The notes beneath the pieces were generated by a model. That model was not told where the DNA came from. It did not search any database and saw nothing but the letters and a program-made list of their open reading frames with translations. Source: Oikopleura dioica (lineage: Eukaryota; Chordata; Appendicularia; Copelata; Oikopleuridae). From it: a DNA stretch of 64,000 nt. The stretch lies in NCBI GenBank assembly GCA_907165135.1, contig OU015568.1, positions 15,325,208 through 15,389,207 on the forward strand, in the 5' to 3' direction. The position numbers and the translations under genes were made by a program. The first letter of the stretch is position 1. Every line of letters starts with the position of its first letter. Below are positions 23,106 to 35,900 of the stretch, piece after piece.

Positions 23106-26105
23106 ATGTCTTCGCTATTCAAGCCGTATCGGGCTCTCGGCGTTTACTCGGGTAGCTACCCGGGCATCGTCCACTGGCACAAAAACCGTCGCTACCACAT
23201 CCTCAACGTTCCAATTTCCAACGCTTTTCACTCGTACAAAGTCGATGGTTTGGGCATAATCGGCATTTCCGACTCCATGCCCGGCGAAATCACTCAATTG
23301 TCCGAATACCATTCGCTCGTTTCTGCCCAAGCAGATGGCCACCTCTGGGTTTTTATGAATGGAAAAGTGCTTTTCAAGGTATACTTTCTTTCTCACAATT
23401 CCATCTAATATCATCTTCGTTAGTTTAAAACAGCAGATGACATCGTGGCGCATTACTTATTCGGCATGGACATCGCTGTTATTCTTACTGACTGCCCGAG
23501 TCTGATGGTCGTCAACTTTCGCGATGGGGACATTTTAACCGAGATTCCACTTGACAGAAATCGCAAATATTCCAACATGCTTCACCCTCCGACTTATGAA
23601 AACAAAGTTCTCGTTACCAACGATTTAGGGAGATAGATCTCTTCAATATCAAAACTGGAAAGGTAGTTTTTTATATTTTCCAATTTTTATCAATTTTTTG
23701 TTTAGAAAATCTACTCTTTCGACGCGCTAAAAGGAAAAACAATCACGACAGTACTGAAAACTCCACATTTACACGTGATTGGAGTTGGCGCAGAAGATGG
23801 CACATTCGCCTTATTGAACATCAAGAAGAACAAAATCCTGCTAAAGCTGAATAATGCGAATAGAGTGACAGCGGCTGATTGCCGAACGGATTTGCCAGTG
23901 GCGGCGATTGGGACGGATGACGGGAAGATTTCGATTTGGAACTTGGAACACATGCAATTGATTACGCAAATTGAGAACCACGATAGCGCAGGTACGCTTT
24001 TCTACACGAACTTATCTTTATTCTTCTTCTAGTTCTGTCAATATCCTACCTTCCAAACGAAGATTGCTTCGTAACAGTCGGCTCAGACAACAGCATCCGC
24101 GTTTTCGCCGAAAATAAGCAACTCCGTTACCGATTCGGCCACTCTCTTCCTCCGACAAAGATCCAGTTCTACGGAAGCGAGGAAAAACACATTATCCTCT
24201 CCGCAGGTCTCGACAGGACAATGAAAGTGTTTTCTCCAGAGCACGAATCTGGCAACAAAAACCTCGGCAAATGCACGCTCGTTCACAAAAGCAAAAGACG
24301 GAACATGCGATGTCGCACATTGTCGATTTTGCATCGTCGAGAACGAGAGAAAATGCTTGGGATAATCTTGTAGCAGTTCATTCAAATTCAAATACGGCTA
24401 CGACTTGGTCGACTTACAAAACGAAAAGGTATGATCGAAAATATTCCTTTCTATACCTATTTTTAGAGGAGCATTCAATCTTTCTCCCAAGAATTTAAAA
24501 GCGAAAGTCACATCTGTAGAATGCTCACAATGCGGGAACATGGCTTGGATTGGCTGCGATGACGGGTCAATTCGCGAGTTTAATCTGCAATCCGGCCGTT
24601 TGAGAAAAGAATACCAAATTGGAGAAGATAAAATGAAAGCGCACGATGATCGGGTCACTGGAATCGGCTGCCAAATGCTGCAAGTTGCATTGATTACCAC
24701 TTCTCTTGATGGAAAACTGAAAGCGTGGAGGATACATACAGGAAAGCTTCTCGAAACGATTGATCTTCATGAGCCCGCATTGAACTTCGCGTTCCAGGTT
24801 TTGCTTCCCCTTTTTCGGGCAGAAATAATCAATATTCAGAGAAAAGCAAATCTCGCAGCAGTTGCACTGGCCGACTTTTCCATCATCATCGTCGACTGCA
24901 CAGGACACCCCTTACTTTAGCTCGATCATTGAGCGGCCACTCGGCTGAAATTAGAGATATTGCATGGAGTCAAGATACAAGATGGCTTGCTACAGCGTCT
25001 TCTGATTCCAGCATCAAAGTTTGGGATGTTACGACTTCCTCATTGATCGATCAATTTAGGAATGGTGATTGTACTTTTATCACAAATGTGATTGGAATTC
25101 CAATGCCTGAATGATTTTTATCACCAAGCTAAAGAACCCCTTCTATTCCAACCTCCGTGGATTTCAGCCCGAACGATCAATTTCTAGCGACGACTCATTG
25201 CGACGAAATTGGCGTTTTCCTCTGGTCGAACATTCAAGCCTTTGATCCCCGACCAGTTCGATCTATTGATGAATCTGAAGTGCCTAAGATGGTCAGCATG
25301 CTCCCACAAGTCAAAATCACGGACGAGGTCGATCTCGAAGAAGAAGACGAGAACAAAGTTATGGACGATGAATACAAATCGCCAGAAGTTATTGATGATT
25401 GTGTTACTGTCACTGGACTGCCCAATTCAAGATGGATTTCGTTAGTAAATTTGAAGTTGATCAAAGAAAGAAATAAAGTTGTTGACGTCAAAGCGCCAGT
25501 AAAGGTAAAAGATTAATTTCTCTCTCTCTCTGATCTAATTCTAGGCTCCTTTCTTCCTTCCTACTGTTGCAGGCGTATCTGGAGTCGAATTCGATCGATC
25601 CGCCCTTGAGGACGATTCTCAGTCAAAAATTGCATCGAACAAGAAGCCGATGATTTCGCTCGTTTCCGGAGTAGGCCGCCAAATGGAGTCATATCTATCC
25701 GGTAGCGAATTAGATGTCCTGATGAAAATGCTCGAAAGCTACTCGCCATCGAAATTGGACTCGGAGATTAGCGCGCTTGATCCAGAAGGATGTTGCTCGG
25801 AGAAGCCACTTGAAGGCTTTTTGACGCTGTTGAGGGACTCTTTGAAGAAGGGAATGTATTGGGATTTGTGTCAGGCGATGTTGAGAGTCTGTTTGGCGAA
25901 GCACTTTGAGGAGATTTTGAAATATGAAGGATTGTTTGCCATTTTGGAAGAATGCAAAACAGGTTGGAATTGTGGCGAAGAAGGATGAAAAATGACTGTC
26001 TATTTAGCTTCTAAAGAAGGAGTTTCATCGCTAGAAAAGGACGTAGAAGATTGCTTATTATTCGCGCAATTCGTTGTGAACAACACAATTGCCGTCCAAG
26101 AATGA
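23106..26105 (+). CDS. WDR36: WDR36/UTP21, small-subunit processome WD-repeat protein
   Basis: Tandem beta-propeller protein of the U3 snoRNP (UTP-B) needed for 18S rRNA processing (family knowledge). Exons: 23106-23378, 23424-23662, 23706-23991, 24033-24428, 24467-24797, 24840-25059, 25135-25504, 25545-25962 and 26008-26105. Landmarks: FKPYRALGVYSGSYPG at the start, ILTEIPLD, MLHPPTYENKVLV, GDDDG-type WD repeats, GHSAEIRDIAWSQDTRWL, FSPNDQFLATTHCDEIGVFLW, and the Utp21 C-terminal domain from APFFLPTVAGVSGVEF to the end. Three one-base frame breaks (23628-23630, 24293-24296, 24903-24904) each need one extra base. Intron 25060-25134 fits a GA-AG border. With those repairs the whole family length is present, so this is probably a functional gene with assembly errors. 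Confidence 0.92.
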
Positions 26106-27472
26106 TCGAAGGAAAAAGAAAAATACCGAAAGAACCCGTTTTTGTACAACTGTGTGCTCAGTTACATAACTTTCTGATTGTATAAAAGTCGAGCTCACCA
26201 CAAACACTGGCGCGGAAACTTGTGTGTTTGCCCAATCTCAAATATTTTCTATTTCAGGGTGGGGTGCAGTTAAAAACTGTTAGGAAAATGCTGCGAACGC
26301 GCCAAGGAAACAATTTTGAAATTTTTCTAGATCCCTTTCTTCATTAGAATGGTCGGTACTGCGGTTGGCTCTAAGCGGGAGACTGATTCAAAAGAGTACG
26401 TTGACAAGTCACACTATCTGCCCATTTTACAGTTCGTTCTAGTTCCACTGCCTTGATTTTTTATTAGAGTCATCGTCATTGATTCATTTCCGCATGAAAC
26501 CGTTTTTGATTTTTCATTAAATTTATTAGAGAGATGGTCCAGAAAATCGAGCCGAAGCAAGCGCTCTCGGAGAAAGAGGTTTTTGGAGTTTTTCTTATGT
26601 TTTCAGCTATTTGCAGTACTAACACCTTATTGACGATAGGCCTTTTATGACCAGCCAAAGTTATTAAAATTCGATGAAACGTTCGATTACATAACGCTGC
26701 GTTTTTCATGAGTCAGTGATTTTCATGTTAGTTAACTTGCATTTTTTCGACCTTTGCATGGACAAATCATACGTAATTACGTAAACAAAATATTTCATCA
26801 AAGAAGTACAGTTTGATCTGCCTGTAAAATGCGCTTGATCAGCTGATCCTTGGCAAAATATTTGCCATCGTTTGACTCTTTTCTCGGGCCTCACGTTCTG
26901 CCCTTTTACCGGCTTGCTACCGTTCATTTTCGATATTCAAAAACGGCTTTGTTGAGATATTTTTATCGAAAACCCGCCCGTTGGCCATTTCGATGAACGC
27001 GGTGTTGAGATTAGGAGCAGGAAACGGACCAGACTCATTCCGTTACCCCTTGTTTGCTCCCGACCACCTTGTTCCAGTTTTTTATTATCAAGGACTTTTC
27101 TCTCCTCCAAATAGTTTCACCCCTACCTTACCTCTTACGCTCTTTATATAAAGCCAGCTAGAGATCGAGTCTAATTTCAAAATTGCCAAAACAGTTTTCG
27201 CGAGCTCAGTAAAGCGCTCATTATTGAGGTTTGAAGTTTAAAAAAGATTCCTTCACAAATTCATTGTTGAGAGATAATTCTAACCAGATCGATCTATCCT
27301 GCGCAAATAACCGAATGTTGCGGTTGTAGAGATTTTATTGATTCACCCTTTCTTCCGACGCTCTTGCGCGACCCAAACTTATACTTTTATTTCAGAGGGG
27401 CCGTTCCCGCAGTGTTAAAGAGACCCAAGTAAGTCCAGAGAATTCCTGCTGATTTCTAACTCCTGAATTAGA
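26106..27472. other. Intergenic region with two TATA-like promoters
   Basis: TATAAAAG at 26181-26188 lies 76 bp past the WDR36 stop and could drive a small unrecognised transcript. Candidate exons are 26349-26456 (MVGTAVGSKRETDSKE) and 26535-26648 (MVQKIEPKQALSEKE, then a hydrophobic stretch). TATATAAA at 27145-27152 is well placed for the pyrophosphatase gene. Nothing else is recognised. Confidence 0.4.
27145..27152 (+). promoter_or_regulatory. TATA box of the pyrophosphatase gene
   Basis: TATATAAA about 30 bp before a plausible start site near 27178. Transcription would begin in an untranslated exon, with an intron (about 27429-27471) ending TGAATTAG just before the ATG at 27473. Confidence 0.5.
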
Positions 27473-28531
27473 ATGTCGTATTCCACCGTCTTCCGAGGAG
27501 CCGAGAACACCCTTGAATTCCGAATTTTCTACAAGAACGCCGATGGACAAATCATCAGGTGAGCATTGTTGGATCCCTTCCCAATTAATAATTTTCCCTC
27601 AAGTCCCTTCCACGACATTCCCGCGTACGCTGATACCGAGAACAAGATCTACAACATGGTCGTTGAAGTGCCCCGCTGGACCAATGCCAAGATGGAAATC
27701 GCCACCGCCGAAAAGATGAACCCCATCAAGCAGGACGTCAAGAAGGTGCTCTTTCTTTTCTATTTCTGTTTTTAATAACAACAAACCCTTTAGGGCAACC
27801 TCCGATACGTCGCCAATGTTTACCCCCAGCGAGGATACCCATGGAACTACGGTTGCATCCCCCAGACCTGGGAGAACCCTAAGCATGTTGACAAGAACAC
27901 CAACGAAGGTAAAACAGCTTCAAAAAGATTTCATTCTTTATCCATCGTTTCGAAGGTGGTGACAACGATCCCGTTGATGTCTGCGAAATCGGCTCCCGAG
28001 TGCCCGCTCGAGGTGAAGTTATCCAGGTCAAAGCCCTCGGCATCCTCGCCATGATCGACGAAGGAGAAACCGACTGGAAGGTCATCTGCATCGACGTCAA
28101 AGACGAGCTCGCCGACAAGATCAACAACCTCGAGGACGTCGAGAACCTCAAGCCCGGCTACCTCGCCGACACCCGCAAGTGGTTCCGAACTTACAAGGTC
28201 CCAGACGGCAAGCCCGAGAACAACTTTGCCTTCGACGGCGAGTACAAAGACAAGGCCTTCGCTGACCAAATCATCGCTGAGACCTACCAGCAGTGGCAGA
28301 CCCTCGTCCGAGGAGAAGCCGAATCCAAGCTCGCCATTGAAAACGTCTCTGTCGAGGGCTCAAAGGTATTAGAACGCTTTTTCGATGAGATATCTCAATA
28401 TGTCTTTTTAGGCTAAACTCTCTGCCGCTGATGCTCAGGCCGTCGTCGATGCTGCCCCTGCCGTCGCAGCCGCCGCCGCTGTCACCGACATGAAAGCTTC
28501 TCGATGGTTCTACCTCGAAGCCAAGAACTAA
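27473..28531 (+). CDS. PPA1: Soluble inorganic pyrophosphatase
   Basis: Mg-dependent family I enzyme hydrolysing pyrophosphate to phosphate in the cytosol. Exons 27473-27558, 27604-27745, 27794-27908, 27956-28365 and 28412-28531 give about 290 residues, the normal animal length. Motifs: [62 protein letters not shown] (the Asp-rich metal site), [32 protein letters not shown]. The C-terminus carries an alanine-rich stretch before [12 protein letters not shown]. Codons end strongly in C compared with neighbours, as expected for a highly expressed gene. No frame breaks. Confidence 0.97.
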
Positions 28532-28732
28532 AAAAACTGACTACTGCTATAAACACACCCTGAAAATAGAAAATAATGAAATCGCCCTGTTGCAATCAAA
28601 ACACCCTCCATGATATCTGATTTCTGTATAATCAAGTACACACGAGTCATTAGGCAAATTAAGCGCAATTTAGTAAAGTTTACTGTTTTATTGAAAAACG
28701 CAGTTGTTGCAAATGTTATTGTTCAGAAAAAA

Positions 28733-30295
28733 ATGGATTATTCGGATATAGATCTGACGTTGAGGTTTTTAATGAAGCAGAAGCAGGCGAGTCAAATTAT
28801 AGGGAGAAATGCTTCCAACATAAAGGTAGCTCTTCTATCCATAACTGATCATAACATGTGTTCAAGAACTTGAGAGAACAAACAGGAGTCAACGTCATTT
28901 TATCAAATCGAGAGCATAAAAATAGAGTGCTAACGATTGCTGCGAAAAAGTCTCTTTGCATGAAATGTAAGTCACATTCTGACTGTCCGAAAGTCTTCAA
29001 AGAAAATACGACTTATTTGAAATTTAGCGGTGACAAGACTTGGCGAAATCCTCGAAGCAGAGAACAACGAGTATGGACAGTCGACGAAACTGGTTCCTAT
29101 TACATTGACGCTAATTGTGCCAAAGAATATTTGTGGAATGATCATCGGAAAAGGAGGGGAAGCGCTGAAAGACTTGCGAATCAAATCCGGGGCGCAAATA
29201 AATATGTCAGCTGATTGCTTGGTAACTAGGGTTTTCATTCGATTTTAAATAATCATCGTTCAGCCAAAATCCGATGAACGAACATGCCAAATTACAGGGA
29301 ATAACTTCTCAGTGACGCAAGCTGTCGATTTGCTCGTCGGAATCATGATCAAAGCGGCGATTGATGAGAGTAAAGGCGAATTCAAGGGAACACCTTCTTC
29401 AGAAATAAGAGCGTACGATCCGAAGAACGAAGAGGAGCCCGATGCGAGATCTGAAAAGGTAGGCCAGTCGTTTTCTTCGCTAAAGAAATATGAATTTCTA
29501 GGATGATAACCTGGTGAAGATGGCGACAGCTTTTCTGACTGCGAATCAAATGATAAACCCGACGATGGAATACAGCCCGATCGAGATCAACGAACAACTC
29601 CAAGAGCTGAGGTACACAATTTTTAAAACTAAATTTTCTTAATCCTTTAAAAAAGAGTGCCGAACCAGCACATGGGTGCGATTATTGGAAAAGGCGGCAA
29701 ACGAATAGGAGAAATACGAATGATGAGCGGATGCAACATCCATGTAGAGCGAGCCGACGAGGATTCGAAATATGGAATGCGAAGACTTACATTGAAAGGA
29801 GATAGACAGAAAATTACAATGGCAGCTTTTCTTATCAATCAGACGATTTCAAGTTTCTCGACTGCCGAGCCTAAAGTCGCTAGTGAAGAAGGTATGTTTT
29901 CGTTCTTATTTTCGGTGTTTAATTTCAAATCAGTGACTATAAAAGTCGAAGAAAGCGAGCAGCAACAAGCTTCAATCCCTGGCACAGCTGCTGATATGAG
30001 TAAGTAAAGTAAGATTTGACCACTTTGGTAATCTTTCCCTAGCTTCCAGTAACACGGAAGAAGAAGCAGCGGCAGCTATGGCAAGATTCTTCGATACTCA
30101 ATTTTCTGGAGCAGTTTCTTACGACCCTACTGAGTACATCAATGACGGTGCAAGTTCTAATTTGAATTCTAACAGAGGAAGAAAACGAAAAGAACAACCA
30201 GGTTTGTTTTAAAGTGCTGCTGAATTATTATGTGTTGTTTAGTGCCCGATATGTACAAAGTGCCCGACAAGAAGCCGGCGAAACTTCACTACTAG
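28733..30295 (+). CDS. Three-KH-domain RNA-binding protein (PCBP/hnRNP K-like)
   Basis: Exons: 28733-28825, 28867-about 28968, 29034-29221, 29264-29458, 29502-29611, 29656-29891, 29934-29999, 30043-30201 and 30243-30295. KH1: LTLRFLMKQKQASQIIGRNASN (GxxG replaced by GRNA). KH2: ITLTLIVPKNICGMIIGKGG. KH3: VPNQHMGAIIGKGGKRIGEIR. KH domains bind single-stranded C/U-rich RNA; this layout resembles poly(rC)-binding proteins, hnRNP K and NOVA. The loss of lysine and the last glycine from the KH1 GxxG loop suggests KH1 may not bind nucleic acid. The C-terminal part is glutamate- and alanine-rich, with a basic NRGRKRKEQP that could be a nuclear signal. Subfamily not resolved. Confidence 0.85.
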
Positions 30296-30662
30296 AATAG
30301 TTCAATTTTGATTGATTTACAAATTCACTGCCAAATAAACGTTTCACTGAAAGAAAATAATGATCTAAATGGAGGGTTTCTTCTAACGGATTTATCTTCC
30401 AAAGAGTATCTTAAAGTCGACAGTAAGCAGGCAGATGATCATTACCGTGCATCAGCTCGCAACTTGTTATGGATGAAGTGTCGTTTTTCAGGCTCCCCAG
30501 ATTTTGGACAGGATTCTAGCGAAAGTTTAGCTAACTGAGCTGGCGCTGTTTTGGTGTTACCGGCTGAGCGCCTCACTGCCAATAATCATCTTATGCATTT
30601 GTTATGCAAAGTTTATATCCAAATACCCTAATAGCTTTACTCACCTGATCCCCTCCCCGCTC

Positions 30663-30669
30663 TATAAAA
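30663..30669 (+). promoter_or_regulatory. TATA box of the first PLA2-like gene
   Basis: TATAAAA 49 bp before the last base preceding ATG 30718, inside GCTCTATAAAACCAGCC. The other two PLA2-like genes have the same arrangement. Confidence 0.6.
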
Positions 30670-30717
30670 CCAGCCGTCATTCTCGAAAATTCATCAAACA
30701 AAAACTTTTTCGATAAA

Positions 30718-31589
30718 ATGTTTTCCCCACTTAAAATTTCCATTTTGAGCCTTTTTGGTCAATCTATCGCCCAGGATCTAATTCAATTGAGCGGGTCGAG
30801 ATTTCAAGAGGATCGTCCAAAGCGTTACAGGTTTTGTAACTGTTTGAAATTTAGTGACAATGGCAATTTCTTAGAGATTTGGCAGAAATGGCAAATCGTC
30901 TCTGGATTGAAAAAGGAGAAACGGAGAAATTCGATGAGGCGAAATTTTTCACATACGGCTGTCATTGCTTTTTAGATCGTAAGGAAATTTTCCATGAATA
31001 TTTTCGAAGAGACCAATTTTAGAAAACCAATTTGGAGAGCCTTTGAAGCATGGCAAAGGAACACCAGTTGATGAAATTGACAGAGCTTGCAAAAAGGTGG
31101 TTTCGGTTTATTTTGAATTTTTGAAGAGGGTTTTTAGTTCAAATACTGTCAAAAATGTGTGCAGGATAAGCATGGTGATCAATGTACCCACGATTTCTAC
31201 CGCTACAACTGGCGATGGGGACGCAAAAGTGACCAGCTCGAGATCCTCTCGCCAAGTGGAAGCTGCGAACGAGAAATTGGAGAATGCGACAAGGTGAAAA
31301 TTCAATAATCTGAGCAGGTTATTCATTTTTTTAGAAATTTCTTAGCGACATTTTCGCCGCCCGAGACGAATTCGACAATGCCTTTCACAACAAATTATCA
31401 TTCTTCGACCCCAATAGCAAAGAAAACTGCTCTGCCGAAAGTCGACCTCGCGGCCGATTTGCTCCAATTTCCGAACAGTTTCAGTGCTGCGGTGGCTACA
31501 ATGGCCCTTACCAGTGGATAAGCACGGCCAGACAACAATGCTGCAATATCGGCAGGGTCAATTACGTAGCACCTGTTGGAGAATGTTAG
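30718..31589 (+). CDS. Secreted PLA2-like cysteine-rich protein 1
   Basis: Exons 30718-30830, 30875-30978, 31023-31096, 31165-31293 and 31335-31589 give about 225 residues with a signal peptide (MFSPLKISILSLFGQSIAQ). The phospholipase A2 fold signature is recognisable: YGCHCF as the calcium-loop equivalent, then GTPVDEIDRACKKQD. In active enzymes the helix reads CCxxHDxC; here the catalytic His-Asp position is Gln-Asp, so catalysis is unlikely. The C-terminal module FQCCGGYNGPYQWISTARQQCC is shared with the genes at 31856 and 39262. Secreted PLA2-like proteins are reported among appendicularian house proteins, so a structural house role is possible (inference). Confidence 0.75.
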
Positions 31590-31794
31590 ATTTGATCGTA
31601 AACCTCAAAAAAAGCTCGCAAGAACAACCGAATACCGGATTACTGCCTGCAAAATATACATTACTGTAATAAAATATTGATTTTTAAAATTCGTCTCTGA
31701 CTCTTGTTTTGATAAAAACACGGCATATAAATGAGAAAGTGTCCCCATATCGTGACGCTTAATCCCCGTCGACCAAACATGCGGTTTTAGCCCC

Positions 31795-31800
31795 TTATAA
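31795..31800 (+). promoter_or_regulatory. TATA-like box of the second PLA2-like gene
   Basis: TTATAA in GCCCCTTATAAATTC, 55 bp before ATG 31856. Confidence 0.5.
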
Positions 31801-31855
31801 ATTCTTTCATCCAAGTGCGGCGAGCATCAAGTTTTCAAGTTGAAAAATTACTGAT

Positions 31856-32795
31856 ATGAAAATTTTTACAATCAAGAACATTTTTCTACTCGCTGCCGTC
31901 GCTGAAGCTCAAACTACGGAGCAGTCAGCGACCGAAGCTGCTGGATGGGTAACACCTGCTCAGGTTGAAGGTGAGGAAGGAGGTTTAGAGGCGAGAACTC
32001 ATGGAAAGGTGGAGGCCAGACGATATGGAGACTTGAAGAACATCGCGGAAGTTATTTTCACTCACCCAGGTAAACGAAGTTAATTCATTTGCGAGTAATT
32101 TTTGATAGGACACAATAAAATGAACTCGTATGAATTCAACATCTTTTGGTCGAGACTTTGGTCTTACGGCTGCCACTGTTTTTCGGCGGATTCGGACCGG
32201 CCAATGTCAGAGATGGGCTTTGGAGTACCAGTTGATGGCGTAGGGAGGAGTTAGAGATATTTATTCGTTATTAGTTGTTTTGAATGAGAAACTTAAATTA
32301 AAACTCCTGAAAGACACAGCTTGTCGGGCGTATAAACGCTGTCAAAAGTGCGTCTCGCATCACTACAACGGGACCACACCAATGGGCGAGTGCATCGGCG
32401 AGTTTGTCCGATACAGATGGGTTGAAGGCATGGATGGTTACCCTGCATACGCAGGCCAAGCGAATACGTGCGAAGAGGGCTTATTTCAGTGTGATTACAA
32501 GTAAGCGTCAAAGGATCTTTTTAGAATCTCAAAATTTTCTAGCTTTGCGATGGACCTCTTCGATGAACCACCACTAGATCCCCGATTTTCAAAGATCGAC
32601 TCAATTTACGGATGGGACAGATTTGCTTATGGAAATTGCCAACGACCTGAGCCAAACAACGTCCCTTACCGACACGAATGCTGCCACACTGGAGGTAACT
32701 GGCAGTGGTACAATGTTCACACAAAGAAATGCTGCCACGGAGTCAAAGTTGCACGAATTGACGATACTTGCAATCATCATCCTCGAAGCAAGTAA
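31856..32795 (+). CDS. Secreted PLA2-like cysteine-rich protein 2
   Basis: Exons 31856-32069, 32109-32243, 32314-32500 and 32543-32795. Signal peptide MKIFTIKNIFLLAAVAEAQ, then a Thr/Glu-rich linker, WSYGCHCFSADSDRPMSEMG, VPVDGVDTACRAYKRCQKC, a tryptophan/tyrosine-rich middle, and the C-terminal ECCHTGGNWQWYNVHTKKCC module. The family signature continues only if intron 32244-32313 uses a GG-AG border, which joins VDGV to DTACRAYKRC exactly as in its paralogues. The catalytic His-Asp pair is missing, as in the neighbour. It lies head-to-tail 266 bp after protein 1, so the pair arose by tandem duplication. Confidence 0.75.
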
Positions 32796-32961
32796 AGACC
32801 AAAAGTAACTCTAGAACTTCCTCCCTTTTCGAAAATTATTCATACTATTGTTACTGGCCTGACTGCACTATCAATAATTTTCAAAACGAATAAATATGGT
32901 GTAAAAAGACGCAAAGATAGAAAAATATAATTTATTATAAAATAATTTCAAGAAGCAGAAC

Positions 32962-35900
32962 TCAGTTGACTTCATACAGCTCTTTGATAGTTTTGATCGA
33001 TGAGTCCCAGGATTTCTTCCAGCGCTCAGCCTCAAAGATGGTCTGAGCCTTCTGATCGTCAAATTCTTGTTGATAGTCGCTGAATCGCTTCTCGATACTT
33101 CGGACGACTTCGTCGCGGAATTTCATGATGTCTTCCATGCTTTCAGAAGCTTTTGATGTCTTGATTGGCTTGCATTTGAATTGAGGGAGACTTCCGCGTG
33201 GAACTTCTGGCCATTCAGGAGGACGCCCAGCGAATGTTCTGTCGATCACAGGCTCGTCGTATTCATCGTAAGACACAACCAAAAGATCCCTTAAAAGTTT
33301 ATATTAGAATACGATTGAAAACCTGCTTTTTACCTGTCAGAAATGATTTTTTCTTCCTTCTGCATAAGATCTGCGGCTAGAGCACAAATTTTCGTTGCAT
33401 CTCTGGTGACAATCTCCGTCAACTTCGATCTAAGCTCCGTATGCCGCTCGATATTGTACTTGTGAATCTTGAAATGGCGATCGCGTTCATTCTTTTCCAA
33501 GTTTGCGAGTTCTTCCTTGTTTTCAGGCAAGCCGAGCGAAGTCCTCAATTTCGAGTTGTGCTCCAAACCCGCGTCTTTGAGTGCATCGAATAGCTGTTGG
33601 TAGCGATCTTGAACATCGTTGATAGCCTTTGCGTTTTCATTTTGAATAGCTTTATTGGTCTCGCTGAAGATCATTTCCAACACAGGGCGGCCAGTCAAAG
33701 TAAACCGATCGACCATATCTTTGACTTGGAGGAAACACTTGTGGACGAAATCTTTTGCCTTGCGCTCGAAATCGACGACTTTTATTACAGTGAAATCGCA
33801 TGTTCTTTCGAAATTTTCCCGAATGAGCTCAGGGCGTGTGATCGGTCGAGCACCTCTGCTTTTGTAATAAGCGTCGCCGAGTGTAAGAATTCTATTCGTC
33901 GCGTCGAAAAGCAGTCTTGTCATTCGCGATGGGAGATCTTCACCATTTGGTGGGCGGAAATCGCCGAAAATTTGGACTTTGACCTCGATCTTTGGATCAC
34001 GAATGATTCTTCTTGGGCCGCCTCCCATTCCAGGCATTGTTGAATACTTTCGACTTTGAGTTTTGGCAAGATTCAGCGATGACATCTTTCGAATGCCGCC
34101 GAGAAGATTGGAGGACGAACCACGCTTTGCTGCGAGCTTAAGTTCTGCTTCCTCGGCTTTCAAGCTCATAAACTCCTGATGCGTTTTCGCCGTTAACCAG
34201 TTGAAGTAAAAGTCACGCTTGACATTCGCCAGAGTAGATAAGGAGCACATGAAATGAGTGACGACTTCAGTAAGCAAAGCGTTGGTTCTGTTTCGCTCAT
34301 TGACGATGAAGAGGACTTCTGTAACTCGATTTCCAGTCGTTGGATCGACGCGTATCGCAGTAGGATCAGAGTTCTCAACGTGGTCGCAGAAAGTCTTCAC
34401 TGTCGATTCCAAGTTATTCAGCCATTGTCGAACTTTTGATGTTTCAGAAGCAATTTGAATTTGTGAGTTGCTGAGAGCTCTGTCAATTTGATGGATGAAT
34501 CTCAGATCATTATCGTGCGGGATAAATTTTTCGTCGTGGAAGCGTTTTCTGCACTCTTCGATTTCCTTGATCTTTTCTGGAAGCAGAACGGAGAGATCCT
34601 TGTTGTAGAGAAAGCATGCTTTGTGAACAAGACTTTCCATCTTCTTGATCGCTTCTTTATCGCTTTGGTCGAGCAGCTTTTCTTGCATCATTGGCTTTAT
34701 GTAATTTCTCAGCTGGACTTTCACGTTGTCTATTTTCTTCTGCGACCATTTCGAGTACTCGTCGACTAGTGTTTCAACCTGATTCTTTGCTTGTTGGAAT
34801 TGAGTCTCGGCGAGATCACACAGCTCGACGAGCTGAGATGTCTCTGTTGCAGCTTGCATTTTCGGTTCTGCTTGCTCTGGAATCAGATGCAATGCTTCGG
34901 TAGCTTCATTGAGCTCCGTTGTGCATTCTTCTTTCTTCTCGCGCATTTCGTTGAGAGTCCTCGATGCCATGCGCTGCTGAACTTGCAGTCCGTCTTTTAG
35001 CTGTGTGATCTTCGCAAGTCTTTCAGGGGCGATCTCTACTTCCAGCTCTCGAATCTTCGGCTCGATAACGTCGATTTTCTTCTTTAGACCGAATTCTGAT
35101 TTCATCTTTCTCCTCGCTGCCCGCGCATTTGCCGACAATTTCGCTGAGTGCTGAGTGCTGCTGATAATTTCCAAGTATTTTTTCTTCGTAAAAGTTATGA
35201 GATCGCTCATGAAATTCTTCGAGATCGCTGCGTCGAGCAAAAATTTTGGCGTCGTTTTATTGATTTTGAACTTCTCCACCGCGGCCTCGTTGGTTTTGTA
35301 GAGATTGAGTCGACCGTAAATTGAGCGTTTTGGTTCCTTTTGCTTCTTTTTCTTTTTTGCTTTTGATTCGCGTTTTGTGGCGTTGCAGCTTTCTGAAGAT
35401 GGATTTCAATTTGATCTGAACGTTAATTTCTACTTTGGAGTCTAATTAAAGCTTAGACTGGTTAGGACAACAAGTTAATGATAGATTGCTCACTTTGCTG
35501 AACCCCATCAAATTGAAACCCGACCTGAGTTTTGAAGTACTGCTGTATGATTTCCATCTTCTTTTCGTGAGGTTCTGGCTCTCTGTACGCCGTTTCGATC
35601 AGCTGGCCTCGATGAAGCTTTCTTTTTCAAGCATTTTCAGCCAGTTTCTTAGCAGCTCTTGATCTTCTTCAGAGATCTCCATGCACGAGTATTTAGATGT
35701 GACGTCGTACTCCCACAATTTCGGCACTGTCCAGTTTTCTTCGCTATTTCGGAAGTACTTCTTCAAGTAGGTAGCATAAACGGTAGACTCGTAGTCTATG
35801 AGATCCGGGTGGAACCTTGAAAAGTGCCGATCTCACGTATGTAGCCTTTGAGATTAGGGATGAAGTCGGCTTTGAGTCGTTTAGCTTCGTTTACTAGGCG

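Noticed and set aside
34488-35000. Forward open frames within the coiled-coil gene
   Set aside because: They are antisense shadows of the long conserved reverse-strand exon 33334-35392.
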